From contig NZ_CP109596.1 in NCBI RefSeq assembly GCF_036327755.1, forward strand, positions 3,596,001-3,660,000: 64,000 nucleotides of DNA, in the 5' to 3' direction. Positions within the stretch are counted from its first letter, which is position 1; each line of letters opens with the position of its first letter. The translations under genes were made by a program, and so were the position numbers. The stretch comes from Nocardia sp. NBC_01503. Lineage in GTDB: Bacteria > Actinomycetota > Actinomycetes > Mycobacteriales > Mycobacteriaceae. This document shows positions 45,403 through 54,048 of this stretch, in pieces. The notes below the pieces were generated by a model. That model was not told the DNA's origin. It saw only the letters and a program-made list of their open reading frames with translations, and ran no database searches.

Positions 45403-46800
45403 GTGACCTCTCCGCAATCCGCGCCCCCGGTATCGCCGGTGGCGCTGTTCGCCCACCGTGACTACCGGCATCTGTTCGGTGCGCAGCTGGTGGCACTGTT
45501 CGGCAACGGGTTGACCACCGTCGCGCTCGGTCTCCTCGCCTATCAGCTGGCGGGCCCCCGCGCGGGCGCGGTGCTGGGCACGGCGCTGACGATCAAGATG
45601 GTCGCCTATGTCCTCATCGCGCCTTTGGCCGGTGCCTGGGCCGACCGGGTGCCCCGGCGGCAGGCGCTGGTCGGGCTCGATCTGGTGCGCGCCTCGATCG
45701 TGTTGATGCTGCCGTTCATCGACCAGATCTGGCAGATCTATGTGCTGATCGCGATCCTGCAGTCCGCCTCGGCGGCGTTCACCCCGACTTTCCAGGCGGT
45801 GTTGCCCGATATCCTGCCTGACGAACGCGATTACACCCGGGCGCTGTCGTACTCGCAACTGGCTTCCAGCCTGGAATCGCTGCTGAGCCCGCTGCTGGCG
45901 GCCGTGCTGATCGGGGTCGTGTCCTTTCACTGGTTGTTCACCGGCACCGCGGCGGGTTTCCTGGTCTCCGCGGCGCTGGTGGTATCGAGTCGGATTCCCG
46001 ACGCCGTGCGGCGGGCCGGGAATCCGGTCGTGCTCGACCGGATCCTGTCGGGGGTGCGGATCTTCGCCGCGACCCCACGCCTGCGCGGCTTGCAGGGGCT
46101 GAATCTTGTTGTGGCAGCGGTTGGTTCGATTGTCATGGTCAATACGGTCAACCTGGTTCAGCAGACCCTGGGCCGTTCCGAATCCGATGTGGCGTGGCTG
46201 CTGGCCGCCAACGGACTCGGCGTGATCACGGTGGCGCTGTCGGTGCCACGGCTGCTGGAACGAATCGGTGAACGCACCCTCATGCTCACCGGGGCGGGCG
46301 TACTGCTCACCGCGATCGTGGCCGCACTGACGTCATCGACCGCCGTGACCGGAGATTGGCGTTGGCCGGTCCTGTTCCCGATCTGGGCGACCATCGGTAT
46401 GGGCACCGGTCTGGTCCTGACCCCCACCGGGCGGGTGTTGCGCCGCTCCAGCAGTGCCGAGGATCGGCCCGCCCTGTTCGCCGCGCAATTCTCGCTGTCC
46501 CATGCCTGCTGGCTGCTGGTCTATCCGATCACCGGCTGGCTGGCCACCACCACCGGATTCACCACCACCTGGGCAGTTCTCGCGGTCCTGGCCGCGCTGG
46601 GCATCGTGATCGCACTGGTCTGCTGGCCGCGCCGCGACAACGAACCGCTCCTACACATCCACGAACCCGGCACCGACCCCAACCACCTCACCGACGCGCG
46701 ACCGCTACCAGGCGGCGGCCACGTCCACGCCCACTCCATCGTCATCGACCCCAACCACCGCAACTGGCCCAAACTCGTCGGCACCGCGGGCGAAGCCTGA
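45403..46800 (+). CDS. MFS exporter with His-rich C-terminal tail
   Basis: The 465-residue protein has 12 hydrophobic segments and begins VALFAHRDYRHLFGAQLVAL; motif A is GAWADRVPRRQALVGLDLVR. The layout follows the multidrug/enterobactin-exporter-like MFS group (DHA3). The last 50 residues are cytoplasmic and His-rich (HIHEPGTDPNH, HVHAHSIVID), which suggests metal binding or metal export. GTG at 45403 agrees with the family N-terminus; the open frame from 45019 is rejected. Confidence 0.85.
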   Translation: MTSPQSAPPVSPVALFAHRDYRHLFGAQLVALFGNGLTTVALGLLAYQLAGPRAGAVLGTALTIKMVAYVLIAPLAGAWADRVPRRQALVGLDLVRASIVLMLPFIDQIWQIYVLIAILQSASAAFTPTFQAVLPDILPDERDYTRALSYSQLASSLESLLSPLLAAVLIGVVSFHWLFTGTAAGFLVSAALVVSSRIPDAVRRAGNPVVLDRILSGVRIFAATPRLRGLQGLNLVVAAVGSIVMVNTVNLVQQTLGRSESDVAWLLAANGLGVITVALSVPRLLERIGERTLMLTGAGVLLTAIVAALTSSTAVTGDWRWPVLFPIWATIGMGTGLVLTPTGRVLRRSSSAEDRPALFAAQFSLSHACWLLVYPITGWLATTTGFTTTWAVLAVLAALGIVIALVCWPRRDNEPLLHIHEPGTDPNHLTDARPLPGGGHVHAHSIVIDPNHRNWPKLVGTAGEA

Positions 46801-46972
46801 AGTGTTCTTTCGTTGCCGGACTCATCAACGAAATCTGACAGCCGGATCGCCAACGCACCGCACCCCGGATAGAGCTGCCCGACATCACTCTGAAATGCGT
46901 GTCGGTCACTTGCGATAGGCCGCGTGAGTCCCCTTGCTGCAGAGGGACTTTCGGAAAATTGGGGAGTGGAGC

Positions 46973-47485
46973 ATGAAAATGCCAGTCTTTGCTCGTTCGA
47001 CCGTCGGTATCGCCGCGGTGGCGGCGATGGGGGTGGCCACCATCGTCTCGGCTACGACCGCATCGGCGGATATGAGCATTAGGTCGTCCTCGGCCTACTG
47101 TGTGGGGTCGACCTACACCGTGACACTGCCGGCCTCCGACGCCGCGGTGTTGATCGGGAATGTTCCCCTGGACACCGAGTTCGTGTTCCGGACTTCGGCG
47201 GTGGGGGGCTCGACGTTCACCACCTTCACGACGGTGCCGTACGTCGCGGGCAAGGATGTCGTCGCGTCCTGGACGCCGACCGCGCCGGGGCAGGTGATGG
47301 TCAGCGCGTGGCCCAACAATACGACTACGGGTCCGGCGTATTTCGGTGAGAACGGGCCGACGGTCAACGTCGTCCAGACCGCTCCCTCCGGAACTACGTG
47401 TGGCGCGGCCACGGGTGGCACGGGTAGCGCGAATTCGATTCCGGTGATCGGTGGTCTGCTGAGCGGCCTTTCGGCTCAGAAGTAG
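46973..47485 (+). CDS. small secreted protein with Ig-like pattern
   Basis: The 170-residue product has a signal peptide (TVGIAAVAAMGVATIVSATT, cleavage near ASA-DM) and a mature beta-rich part with two Cys (SAYCVGSTY, GTTCGAA) and GGSTFTTFTTVPYVAG, then a Gly-rich C-terminus. It resembles short secreted Ig-like proteins common in Nocardia; function unknown. ATG at 46973 follows GGGGAGTGG. A terminator follows. Confidence 0.78.
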   Translation: MKMPVFARSTVGIAAVAAMGVATIVSATTASADMSIRSSSAYCVGSTYTVTLPASDAAVLIGNVPLDTEFVFRTSAVGGSTFTTFTTVPYVAGKDVVASWTPTAPGQVMVSAWPNNTTTGPAYFGENGPTVNVVQTAPSGTTCGAATGGTGSANSIPVIGGLLSGLSAQK

Positions 47486-47497
47486 CGGCACCCTGTC

Positions 47498-47524
47498 GAA
47501 AGCCCCTGCCCTGTCGGGGCTTTC
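47498..47524. terminator. hairpin terminator between secreted protein and SDR genes
   Basis: GAAAGCCCC and GGGGCTTTC flank TGCCCTGTC; the convergent genes on either side can share it. Confidence 0.8.
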
Positions 47525-47555
47525 GCTGTTTCGAAGCGGGCCGGTGACCGCCGGT

Positions 47556-48308
47556 TCAGAGGGCCATTTTGCCGTTGTCGACGGTGTAGACGGCGCCGTG
47601 GACGGCGGAGGCTTCGGGGGAGCACAGGAAGGTGATGACGTTGGCTACCTGGATGGGATCCATGAGGCCGCGGGCGGCGGCGGTCTTCATGATGAGGGTG
47701 TAGTCGGGGTCCTCGGGGAAGGTGAAGTTCTGTAGCAGTGGGGTGGTCATACCGCCGGGGCAGACGGCGTTGATGCGGATGCCGCGACTGTCGAATTCCA
47801 GGGCCATGGCGCGGGTGAGGCCGATGAGGCCGTGCTTGGCGGCGCAGTAGGCGGCCGAGTAGGCCTGGCCTTCGAGGCCCGCGATGGAGGCGACATTGAC
47901 TATGTTGCCCTGTCGTTCGAGCAGGTGGGGGAGGGCGGCGCGGGAGAGGAAGAATGGCGCGTTCAGGTTGACGGCGAGGTCGTGCTGCCAGTCGGCGTCG
48001 GTGGTCTGCGCGGTGTGCCGCATGGTGTGCGCACCGGCCGCGTTCACCAGGATGTCGATGCCGCCGAACCGCTCGACGCAGGCGTCGATCACCAGCGTGC
48101 TCGCGGCCGGATCGGTGAGATCAGCTGCCAGCCAATCGGTTTCGGGGCCATCGAGGGTGGCGTTGAGCCGGTCCTTGTCCCGCCCGACACCGAATACCTT
48201 CGCCCCGCCCGCCCGCAGTGACCGCGCCACGGCCTGTCCCAGCCCCGACGACGCTCCGGTCACCACCGCGACCCGGCCATCGAAACGTCCGGCACCCTCG
48301 CCCGTCAT
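47556..48308 (-). CDS. SDR family NAD(P)-dependent oxidoreductase
   Basis: The 250-residue classical short-chain dehydrogenase has the cofactor motif VVTGASSGLGQAVARSL, NAAGAHTM, catalytic Ser in VNVASIAGLEGQ and YCAAKHG (YxxxK), then CPGGMTTP. It oxidises or reduces an alcohol/ketone, perhaps a 3-hydroxyacyl or steroid-like compound; the substrate cannot be told. The start MTGEGAGRFDGRVAVVTG is usual. Confidence 0.93.
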   Translation of the reverse strand: MTGEGAGRFDGRVAVVTGASSGLGQAVARSLRAGGAKVFGVGRDKDRLNATLDGPETDWLAADLTDPAASTLVIDACVERFGGIDILVNAAGAHTMRHTAQTTDADWQHDLAVNLNAPFFLSRAALPHLLERQGNIVNVASIAGLEGQAYSAAYCAAKHGLIGLTRAMALEFDSRGIRINAVCPGGMTTPLLQNFTFPEDPDYTLIMKTAAARGLMDPIQVANVITFLCSPEASAVHGAVYTVDNGKMAL

Positions 48309-48456
48309 ACCCGTCTCCGTTCATTCGCGGGACGGCGACGAAACCACCGTCCGCGCAGACGATTCAACGACACCGCACCCGTATCCGCGACCTCGGACAT
48401 CCGCACCCCCGCCTACCTGCGTTAACACAATCGAAAGCGCTCACGATCTCTACCAC

Positions 48457-49035
48457 GTGGCGCGAACTCGAAGCATCTTCGGTACGGCCCGGCTCACCGC
48501 AGCGGGCGTCCTCGCGGCGACTCTCGGGATGATCTCGACGGGTTGCACGGCAACCTCGTCGACCCCGCAGGCCACCCCGACGAGCGCCGTGGTCCCCGTC
48601 GCCGAGCAGCGCGGCGCCCCGAACGGCAGCGGCAACGGCCTGTGCTTCGATCCGAATTCCGTCCTCGCGCAATCCGCCCTGGCCAAACTCCCCGCCGCCC
48701 CCATCGGCACCTGGTCCGTCGGGCAGACCAGCAACGATCCGATCAGCGCGGGCTGCGACGGCCTGCTGTCCTGGATGATGGCCGATACCAACACCAATCA
48801 CCCTTATACCCAGGTCCTGTTCTTCACCGGCGGCACCTACCTCGGCACCACCACCTCCGACCCCTACATGTTCACCATGTTGACCGCGCACACCCGCACC
48901 AGCATCTCCCTCACCTATCGCTGGACCGTCGGCAACGACCCGATGTGCTGCCCGCAGGGCGGCCCCAGCGTCGTCACCTTCACCCTCAACGGCACTACCA
49001 TCACCGCCAACGGCCAGTTCCCGCCGCACTCCTGA
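48457..49035 (+). CDS. LppP/LprE family lipoprotein
   Basis: The 192-residue product has a signal peptide ending in lipobox STGC (Cys about 29) and a mature domain with GLCFDPNSVLAQSALAKLPA, HPYTQVLFFTGGTYLGTTT and SVVTFTLNGTTITANGQFPP, matching the LppP/LprE family of mycolate actinomycetes. Function is unknown beyond surface location. GTG at 48457 is the only start that leaves an intact signal peptide; the frame from 47884 overlaps the SDR gene. Confidence 0.82.
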   Translation: MARTRSIFGTARLTAAGVLAATLGMISTGCTATSSTPQATPTSAVVPVAEQRGAPNGSGNGLCFDPNSVLAQSALAKLPAAPIGTWSVGQTSNDPISAGCDGLLSWMMADTNTNHPYTQVLFFTGGTYLGTTTSDPYMFTMLTAHTRTSISLTYRWTVGNDPMCCPQGGPSVVTFTLNGTTITANGQFPPHS

Positions 49036-49259
49036 GCCGAATCCGGCTGTGTCGCAGGGGGTACCGGTGGGTAGGGCAGGGTGTGGTAAGGCCGCCCCGT
49101 TTGGATGCCGGGAGCTGATCGCCTGTACGGTTTCTCTGTGGCCAGACAGCTGGGCACATGGCGATGTCCGCGATATCGGGCAGTTGCGCTCTCCAAGGAG
49201 GAGCAGAGACCGATCGACGAAGGCAGGAGCGCGGTGAATGAACAGGGTGGAATGCGGGG

Positions 49260-49799
49260 ATGTCCCAGCCGTTAGGTTATGACGCTAGCGAAGAAGCCAT
49301 CGACCTCGGTATTCACGTTCGCACCTTGCCGTCGATCGAGCCGATTGTGATGTGGGTGCCCGATATTCGATCGGTGATCGTGCAGGCGGACTTGCCGCCG
49401 ATCAAGCACAACGAGGCGGTCGCGCACGGTCTCGCCCACGCCATTCTCGAGAACAGTTGGCTGGTCCGACGGACCAGATTGGGCCGCATGCCGCGGATCA
49501 AGGTGGAGCAGGCCGTGCACGATCTCGTCGCTCGTCGCTCGATTCCCATCGAGAATCTGCAGGAGGCGGTGGCCCGATTTCGGTCGATCGAACTCTGTGC
49601 GACCAGGCTGGGTGTCAGTGTGCCGATGCTGACGCATCGCCTGCTCAATCTCAAACAGTCCGAGCGCCGGTTGATTCACCCCAGTCATCTGGACCGCATG
49701 TCCTGGGCGAGCTCTGAGACGATTCCGTCCGATATCACCTGCGTATGGGTCGAAGCACCGCCCGCGCCACTGCTGCCACGGCTCCGACCTCGCGGCTGA
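49260..49799 (+). CDS. ImmA/IrrE-like protein with degenerate zinc motif
   Basis: The 179-residue product contains VIVQADLPPIKHNEAVAHGL then AHAILE. This is where ImmA/IrrE metallopeptidases have HExxH; here it reads HGLAH, so the catalytic Glu is missing. A later helical part (ELCATRLGVSVPMLTHRLLN) also fits the family. ImmA proteins cleave XRE-type repressors of phages and ICEs; an XRE gene is the convergent neighbour. The altered motif suggests a non-catalytic variant. ATG at 49260. Confidence 0.55.
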   Translation: MSQPLGYDASEEAIDLGIHVRTLPSIEPIVMWVPDIRSVIVQADLPPIKHNEAVAHGLAHAILENSWLVRRTRLGRMPRIKVEQAVHDLVARRSIPIENLQEAVARFRSIELCATRLGVSVPMLTHRLLNLKQSERRLIHPSHLDRMSWASSETIPSDITCVWVEAPPAPLLPRLRPRG

Positions 49800-49825
49800 G
49801 TTTGCGAGACGGAGCTTCGAATCCG

Positions 49826-50230
49826 TCATCGTGTGTATCGGGCCTTGAGTCCGGCGACGTAGCCCGCCACGAGATGCAGGTCGTACTCGGACAAACCGGA
49901 AAGGTCGACGATGCCGCCCTTGGGTGCCGGAGCAGGTGGGGTGGGTGTGGTTTCCCGAGGAGCCTCCAGCCCGACCTGAACCAGTACTACCTGTGGGTCG
50001 AGCCCGACCGCCTCCGCCATTGATTGCAACGTATCGGCCGTCGTGCTCGTCTGCACCTTGCGGTCGTTCTTGTACTGGACGCCGTTCTCGATCTGAGTCC
50101 AGAGGCTGGTACTGATGTTGGCGAGTTGGGCTGCCTTCTCCCGGGACAGGATCCGGCGTTCCCGGGCCTCGCGCAGGGCCTCGCTGACCTCCGGTGGAAC
50201 CGGCGCGCTCCGTCGTCTGCTCATGGGCAT
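49826..50230 (-). CDS. XRE family regulator, phage-repressor-like
   Basis: The 134-residue protein has a helix-turn-helix (about 15-75: VSEALREARERRILSREKAA, NISTSLWTQIENGVQ, TLQSMAEAVGLDP), a Pro-rich linker and a C-terminal motif VDLSGLSEYDLHLVAGYVAG. It faces the phage-like genes across a 470-base control region and probably acts as their repressor. The C-terminal motif reappears in the protein at 53266. ATG at 50230; ATG 50224 is possible. Confidence 0.85.
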   Translation of the reverse strand: MPMSRRRSAPVPPEVSEALREARERRILSREKAAQLANISTSLWTQIENGVQYKNDRKVQTSTTADTLQSMAEAVGLDPQVVLVQVGLEAPRETTPTPPAPAPKGGIVDLSGLSEYDLHLVAGYVAGLKARYTR

Positions 50231-50702
50231 GATCCGATGCTAGGTAGTTGGTTGTAATTAGCCCCTTCTGCACGCACTATAACACGATTGGTCTCATCAC
50301 CGGCCAGCCCTTGGTTGTCTGGGCAACTCGCCGGTAGCAGGTGATTCGTGCGGTTCGCTGGGAGTGGGCAGCGCCTTCGTCACCCCCTACCCATAGCCCT
50401 ACCGGGGAAGCTTCCGTAGGGGCTGGGGGCAGTCCCTACATCACCCCCTTCCGTATACATAAGCCGTACAACGAAAACCCGGAGCCTCTGTCGAGGCTCC
50501 GGATGTGTACCGATGTATGCAAATTCCACCACCCAATTCTCGTTTACGCACGCATGCGCACTACTTTCTCCTTCTATTGGTTGCAACGACTTGTAACGAT
50601 GTGTAGCGTCTGCACCGTTCTCGAAACGCTCTACCTACCGAGTCTGCTTGTGGGACAGCCTTTTTCCCTGGGCTTACCGGTTCCTCCACAGAAAGTCATC
50701 CC
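50231..50702. other. 472-base divergent control region of the phage-like segment
   Basis: It holds GTTGTAATTA (50247), TTGCAACGACTTGTAACGAT (50580) and other short related motifs that could be repressor sites, the hairpin at 50479, and a run of CCCTACC/GTAGGGG palindromes at 50386-50440. GC content is lower than in the neighbouring genes. No gene is supported. Confidence 0.45.
50479..50502. terminator. hairpin in the control region
   Basis: CCGGAGCCTC and GAGGCTCCGG form a perfect 10-base stem with loop TGTC. There is no T-run. Confidence 0.6.
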
Positions 50703-50969
50703 ATGGTTGTGTTTGTCGACGAGGTGCCCGCTCCAGTAACCCGTGCCAGGGAACGGGCGAACCGTGAGTTCGCGGATGTGCTGCGCGCCAACCCGGGGCG
50801 CTGGGCGCGGTATCCGTGGCCCACGCGTTATCCGCACTCGACCAAGCATCGAATTCGAACCGGTCGCGCGGCAGCATTCGGCTCCGGATTCGAGGCCGAG
50901 GTGCGTGGTGGGGTGGTGCTGGTGCGGTTCAATCCCGATGCCGCGCGGGGATTCGGCCATGCCGCGTGA
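50703..50969 (+). CDS. small phage-like hypothetical protein
   Basis: The 88-residue basic protein (ARERANREFADVLRANPGRW, YPHSTKHRIRTGRAAAFGSG) is like short early proteins of actinophages and overlaps the next gene by 11 bases. Its function is not recognised. Confidence 0.65.
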   Translation: MVVFVDEVPAPVTRARERANREFADVLRANPGRWARYPWPTRYPHSTKHRIRTGRAAAFGSGFEAEVRGGVVLVRFNPDAARGFGHAA

Positions 50970-51924
50970 ATACGCCAAACTTCGTATCGACATCTGGGCC
51001 GATGAGGACTGGAGTGAGCTCAGCGAGTCCGCCCAGCATCTCTATCTGCGCCTGCTGGCGCATCCCCGGCTGTCGAAATGCGGTGTGACGGACTGGCATC
51101 CCGCCCGATTGGCCTCGAAAACGCGAGGCTCCACCGCGCGGCACGTCCTCGCGGCCGCGGCGGAATTGGTGGAGAGACAGTTCGTCGTGGTCGATATCGA
51201 CACCGAGGAGATCCTGGTTCGCACCCATATCAAGCATGACGGCATCATGCGATCGGTCAATGGCGCGATCGGGGTGGTCAATGACTACGCCGATATCAGT
51301 TCGCCCACGCTGCAGGCCGTCGTGGTGCACGAATTGCGCAGGCTGCGTGCGCGTTTGCCCGAATTGGCCTGCTGGTCGGTGGCCGAACCTCGCGCGCATC
51401 GGGTACTGGCGCTCTTGCGGCGGCCCTCGGCCGATCCCGCCGCCCTGCCGAATCCCTTCGACGAATCCGTGCTGCCCGCAACGGCTTTCGATGAAACAGA
51501 CGAGAATCCCGGGCCGCCGCCCGCTCGCCGCCGTGCCACCGTCCTTCCCTCCGGGTGGCGGCCCGATACCGCGCTGGTGGAAACCATGCGGGCCGAATGT
51601 CCCGATATCGATCTACCCGCCGAGCACCGCAAATTCGCTGACTACTACCGCGCCACCGGTCGCGCCATGGTCGATTGGCCTGCCACCTGGCGTAATTGGA
51701 TGCGCCGCTCCGCCGAGTCGCGCACGCGCCCGGCCGGTGGCTGGATGACGGCCCGGGAGCGACAACACCAGCAGGCCGCCGCGGACTTCCATATCGCCCG
51801 CACCCGCGAGCAGACCCGGGATATCGCGATGACCGCCGGGGTGGCCCTGCTCGACTCCGAGGCAATGCCCCTGACCCTGTTGGGAAATCCATTCGAATCC
51901 ACTTCGGCGGAGTGGGGCACCTAA
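50959..51924 (+). CDS. phage-like replisome organiser/DNA-binding protein
   Basis: The 321-residue product starts MPREYAKLRIDIWADEDWSE, with LSESAQHLYLRLLAHPRLSK, CGVTDWHPARLASKTRGSTA and a C-terminal FADYYRATGRAMVDWPATWR then NWMRR. This arrangement (N-terminal winged helix, C-terminal DnaD-like RFxxYW segment) is typical of phage replication-initiation proteins of actinophages and Gram-positive phages. ATG at 50959 overlaps the previous gene; the next gene starts on its stop codon (TAATG). Confidence 0.78.
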   Translation: MPREYAKLRIDIWADEDWSELSESAQHLYLRLLAHPRLSKCGVTDWHPARLASKTRGSTARHVLAAAAELVERQFVVVDIDTEEILVRTHIKHDGIMRSVNGAIGVVNDYADISSPTLQAVVVHELRRLRARLPELACWSVAEPRAHRVLALLRRPSADPAALPNPFDESVLPATAFDETDENPGPPPARRRATVLPSGWRPDTALVETMRAECPDIDLPAEHRKFADYYRATGRAMVDWPATWRNWMRRSAESRTRPAGGWMTARERQHQQAAADFHIARTREQTRDIAMTAGVALLDSEAMPLTLLGNPFESTSAEWGT

Positions 51925-52376
51925 TGTTGGCGGAGTCGGAGGTCATTGCACTCATCTCACTGATTGCCGGCTACGACAACCGCTTCGCGAACGACGTATG
52001 TACCCGGGCCGCATGGGGTTTCGCCGCCCGGGACGCGCACTGGAATTTCGACGCGGCCTGCGCGGCGGTCCGGCGCTACTACAACCGTCCGCTGCGCCCG
52101 GACGAAACCCTGCCCCGTATCGCGCCCGGACATCTCACCTATCTGATCCGGACCGCGCGCCCGGGCGGGCACGGGCCTTTGCCCGCGGCCGAGATTCTGG
52201 CGACCCGCGGCCCCGGCTCCAGCGCCGAACACCGTCGGCGCGTCCGCATCGATCTCGCCGCGCGACTCGGCGCCGTTGGGCGTTTCGAAGATCCTCGGGA
52301 AATCGCTGATAGCCTTGTGCCGCAGTCGAATTCGAACAATCACCACGGTGTATCCGTGCTGACGGGAAACGGCTGA
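51924..52376 (+). CDS. phage-like hypothetical protein
   Basis: The 150-residue protein (ESEVIALISLIAGYDNRFAN, AAWGFAARDAHWNFDAACAA, APGHLTYLIRTARPGG) is translated together with the replisome-organiser-like gene through a one-base overlap. The pattern is seen in actinophage genes next to replication genes, but no function is known to me. Confidence 0.7.
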   Translation: MLAESEVIALISLIAGYDNRFANDVCTRAAWGFAARDAHWNFDAACAAVRRYYNRPLRPDETLPRIAPGHLTYLIRTARPGGHGPLPAAEILATRGPGSSAEHRRRVRIDLAARLGAVGRFEDPREIADSLVPQSNSNNHHGVSVLTGNG

Positions 52377-52500
52377 CGAGTGGTAATCGCGGCACGCCCC
52401 CGGCTCACCAGCAGGATCAGCGGGACGAGCCTTGCCGCATTGCCACTCACAGATTCGCGGCCCCTCGGGTCGACGCCATCGACCGACCCGAGGGATTCGC

Positions 52501-53298
52501 ATGATCACCGTTCTGAGCTGCCGGGGCACCGGCGAGCGGCTGGGCGCGCCCGGCAACCTGCTCACCGCTGTCACCGGCCGACTGGACCCCGCCAAGTATT
52601 CGATCGGCCCCGAGGTCGACTATCCCGCGAGCATCGGTCCGGCCAATCCCCAGTACGGCCTGGACGGTTGTTCGGAGGAACAATCCATCGACACCGGTGT
52701 GCGGGCACTGGCGGCGGCTGTCCGCGCCACCCCGAACCGGGCCGGATTGCTCGGATACAGCCTCGGCGCGGAGGTCGTCACGCGATTCCTCGAGGCCAAG
52801 GCTCGCGGCGAATACGCGGACTGCGATATCGCGTGGGCCGCCAATATCGCGAATCCGCTTCGCCGGGAGGGTGATTCGATCGACCCGAATCCGGTGGGAT
52901 TCGGCATCAACGGTCAGCGTGAACCGTGGCCGGACTGCATTCCGACCTGGGAGGTGGCCAATCCCGCCGACTGCATCACCTCATGCCCGGCGGATTCGCC
53001 GTTGCGTACGCTCGCCGATACGTTGTCCGCCTTCAGTTTCGCGGAGTTCGGTGGCTGGACTCGGGCAATGGTCGATCGTTTGCGTGTGAATCGTTGGCAG
53101 CCGACTCGGCGGGACGGGTGGACGCGTCCGGTGCGAACCTGGCGGATGTGGGAAGCGGCCGCGGCTTCGATGGAGGGCTATCTATCCGGCGGTCAACACA
53201 ACCTGGCCTATCAGCGGGACGGTTACTGCGAGCGGCTCGCCGATATCCTCAACGCCCACGAGGAACTACCAGAGCGGCTGCCGTCGGCGATAGCGTGA
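52501..53298 (+). CDS. LysB-like mycolyl-arabinogalactan esterase
   Basis: The 265-residue cutinase/PE-PPE-type esterase begins ITVLSCRGTGERLGAPGNLL and has the nucleophile Ser in LGYSLGAEVVTRFLEA, NPVGFGINGQ and late Asp/His candidates (HNLAYQRDGYC). Phages of mycolate bacteria use LysB to cut mycolic acids from arabinogalactan during lysis. The gene has no signal peptide, as phage LysB proteins do. No LysA or holin gene is beside it. ATG at 52501. Confidence 0.85.
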   Translation: MITVLSCRGTGERLGAPGNLLTAVTGRLDPAKYSIGPEVDYPASIGPANPQYGLDGCSEEQSIDTGVRALAAAVRATPNRAGLLGYSLGAEVVTRFLEAKARGEYADCDIAWAANIANPLRREGDSIDPNPVGFGINGQREPWPDCIPTWEVANPADCITSCPADSPLRTLADTLSAFSFAEFGGWTRAMVDRLRVNRWQPTRRDGWTRPVRTWRMWEAAAASMEGYLSGGQHNLAYQRDGYCERLADILNAHEELPERLPSAIA

Positions 53299-53592
53299 CA
53301 ACGCGCGGCGCTTGGACCGATATTTGCCGAGTATTTCGTCGACCAGCCGGAGGTCGTGGCTCGACAGATCCGAGAGATCGACACATCTGTATCCCGGCAG
53401 CACCGTGGTCGCCGCGGCGAGATCGCCGCGGTACTCGGGGGGAACGTCATGTTCGGTGGCCCATTCGGCCCGGGCCGCTTCCAGTGCTTCGTCGAACTCC
53501 TCGGGCACGCGGATTCCTGTCTCTCGATTCGAAACTCGCGTACAACGCCATTGCGGCAGCCGCGAATCACCGGACATGCAAACATCATTCAC
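53266..53592 (-). CDS. small regulator-like protein sharing the XRE C-terminal motif
   Basis: The 108-residue product has VDLSDLSSHDLRLVDEILGK at its C-terminus, aligned with VDLSGLSEYDLHLVAGYVAG of the XRE protein at 49826. The N-terminal part (RVPEEFDEALEAARAEWATE) may be a vestigial helix bundle; no clear helix-turn-helix is visible. It overlaps the lysB end by 33 bases. It could be a partner or antirepressor of the XRE protein. Start ATG 53592 or 53577. Confidence 0.55.
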   Translation of the reverse strand: MNDVCMSGDSRLPQWRCTRVSNRETGIRVPEEFDEALEAARAEWATEHDVPPEYRGDLAAATTVLPGYRCVDLSDLSSHDLRLVDEILGKYRSKRRALSRYRRRQPLW

Positions 53593-54048
53593 GATCCTAT
53601 TGCGATTGACGGTGGCGGGTACCGGTCATCGAGGCCGGCCCGTCTGATCAGGTACGACACAATCTTCAATGTTCGTTTTGTCCGTTTTGTCTGTAAGACC
53701 TATTTACCCGTTCATCGCCGAGAATTCACTCGGCGGACGGGCGTGAATGTGTTGGTCAACTGAACAAGATCGGAACGCGCCGGAGGATAGGCTGTGATCG
53801 TCGGAAATACGCAAGACGGCCTCGGCCGCAGCGATATTCACCGGTTACTCGCCCCTCCCGTTCCGTCTCCCGCCTTTCACGCCACCCCGTGCGGTTGCAG
53901 GCGACGCGGTAGCAGGGCGCGGCCCCGCCCTCGGATTTCTAGCGGTCCGAGGGCGGGGCATTTCTCTTTCCTGTTCGGCGGCAAGCGGATTCGACATCGG
54001 GCCGCTACAGTGATGCGGTTCGGTACTGGAAGAGGGGGAATCATCACC
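53593..54048. other. 456-base intergenic region upstream of the DUF4185 gene
   Basis: It contains repeated GTTCGTTTTGTCCGTTTTGT tracts (53669), the palindrome CGCCGAGAATTCACTCGGCG (53716) and a strong terminator (53932). These suggest regulatory sites; no gene is supported. Confidence 0.5.
53932..53959. terminator. strong hairpin upstream of the DUF4185 gene
   Basis: GCCCCGCCCTCGGA-type arm (GCCCCGCCCTCGG) pairs with CCGAGGGCGGGGC and is followed by ATTTCTCTTTC, a plausible T-rich tail for plus-strand transcripts. Confidence 0.75.

Noticed and set aside
48543..49118. Alternative plus-strand frame over the LppP/LprE gene
   Set aside because: Arg/His/Pro-rich shadow; the lipoprotein frame has a signal peptide and family motifs.
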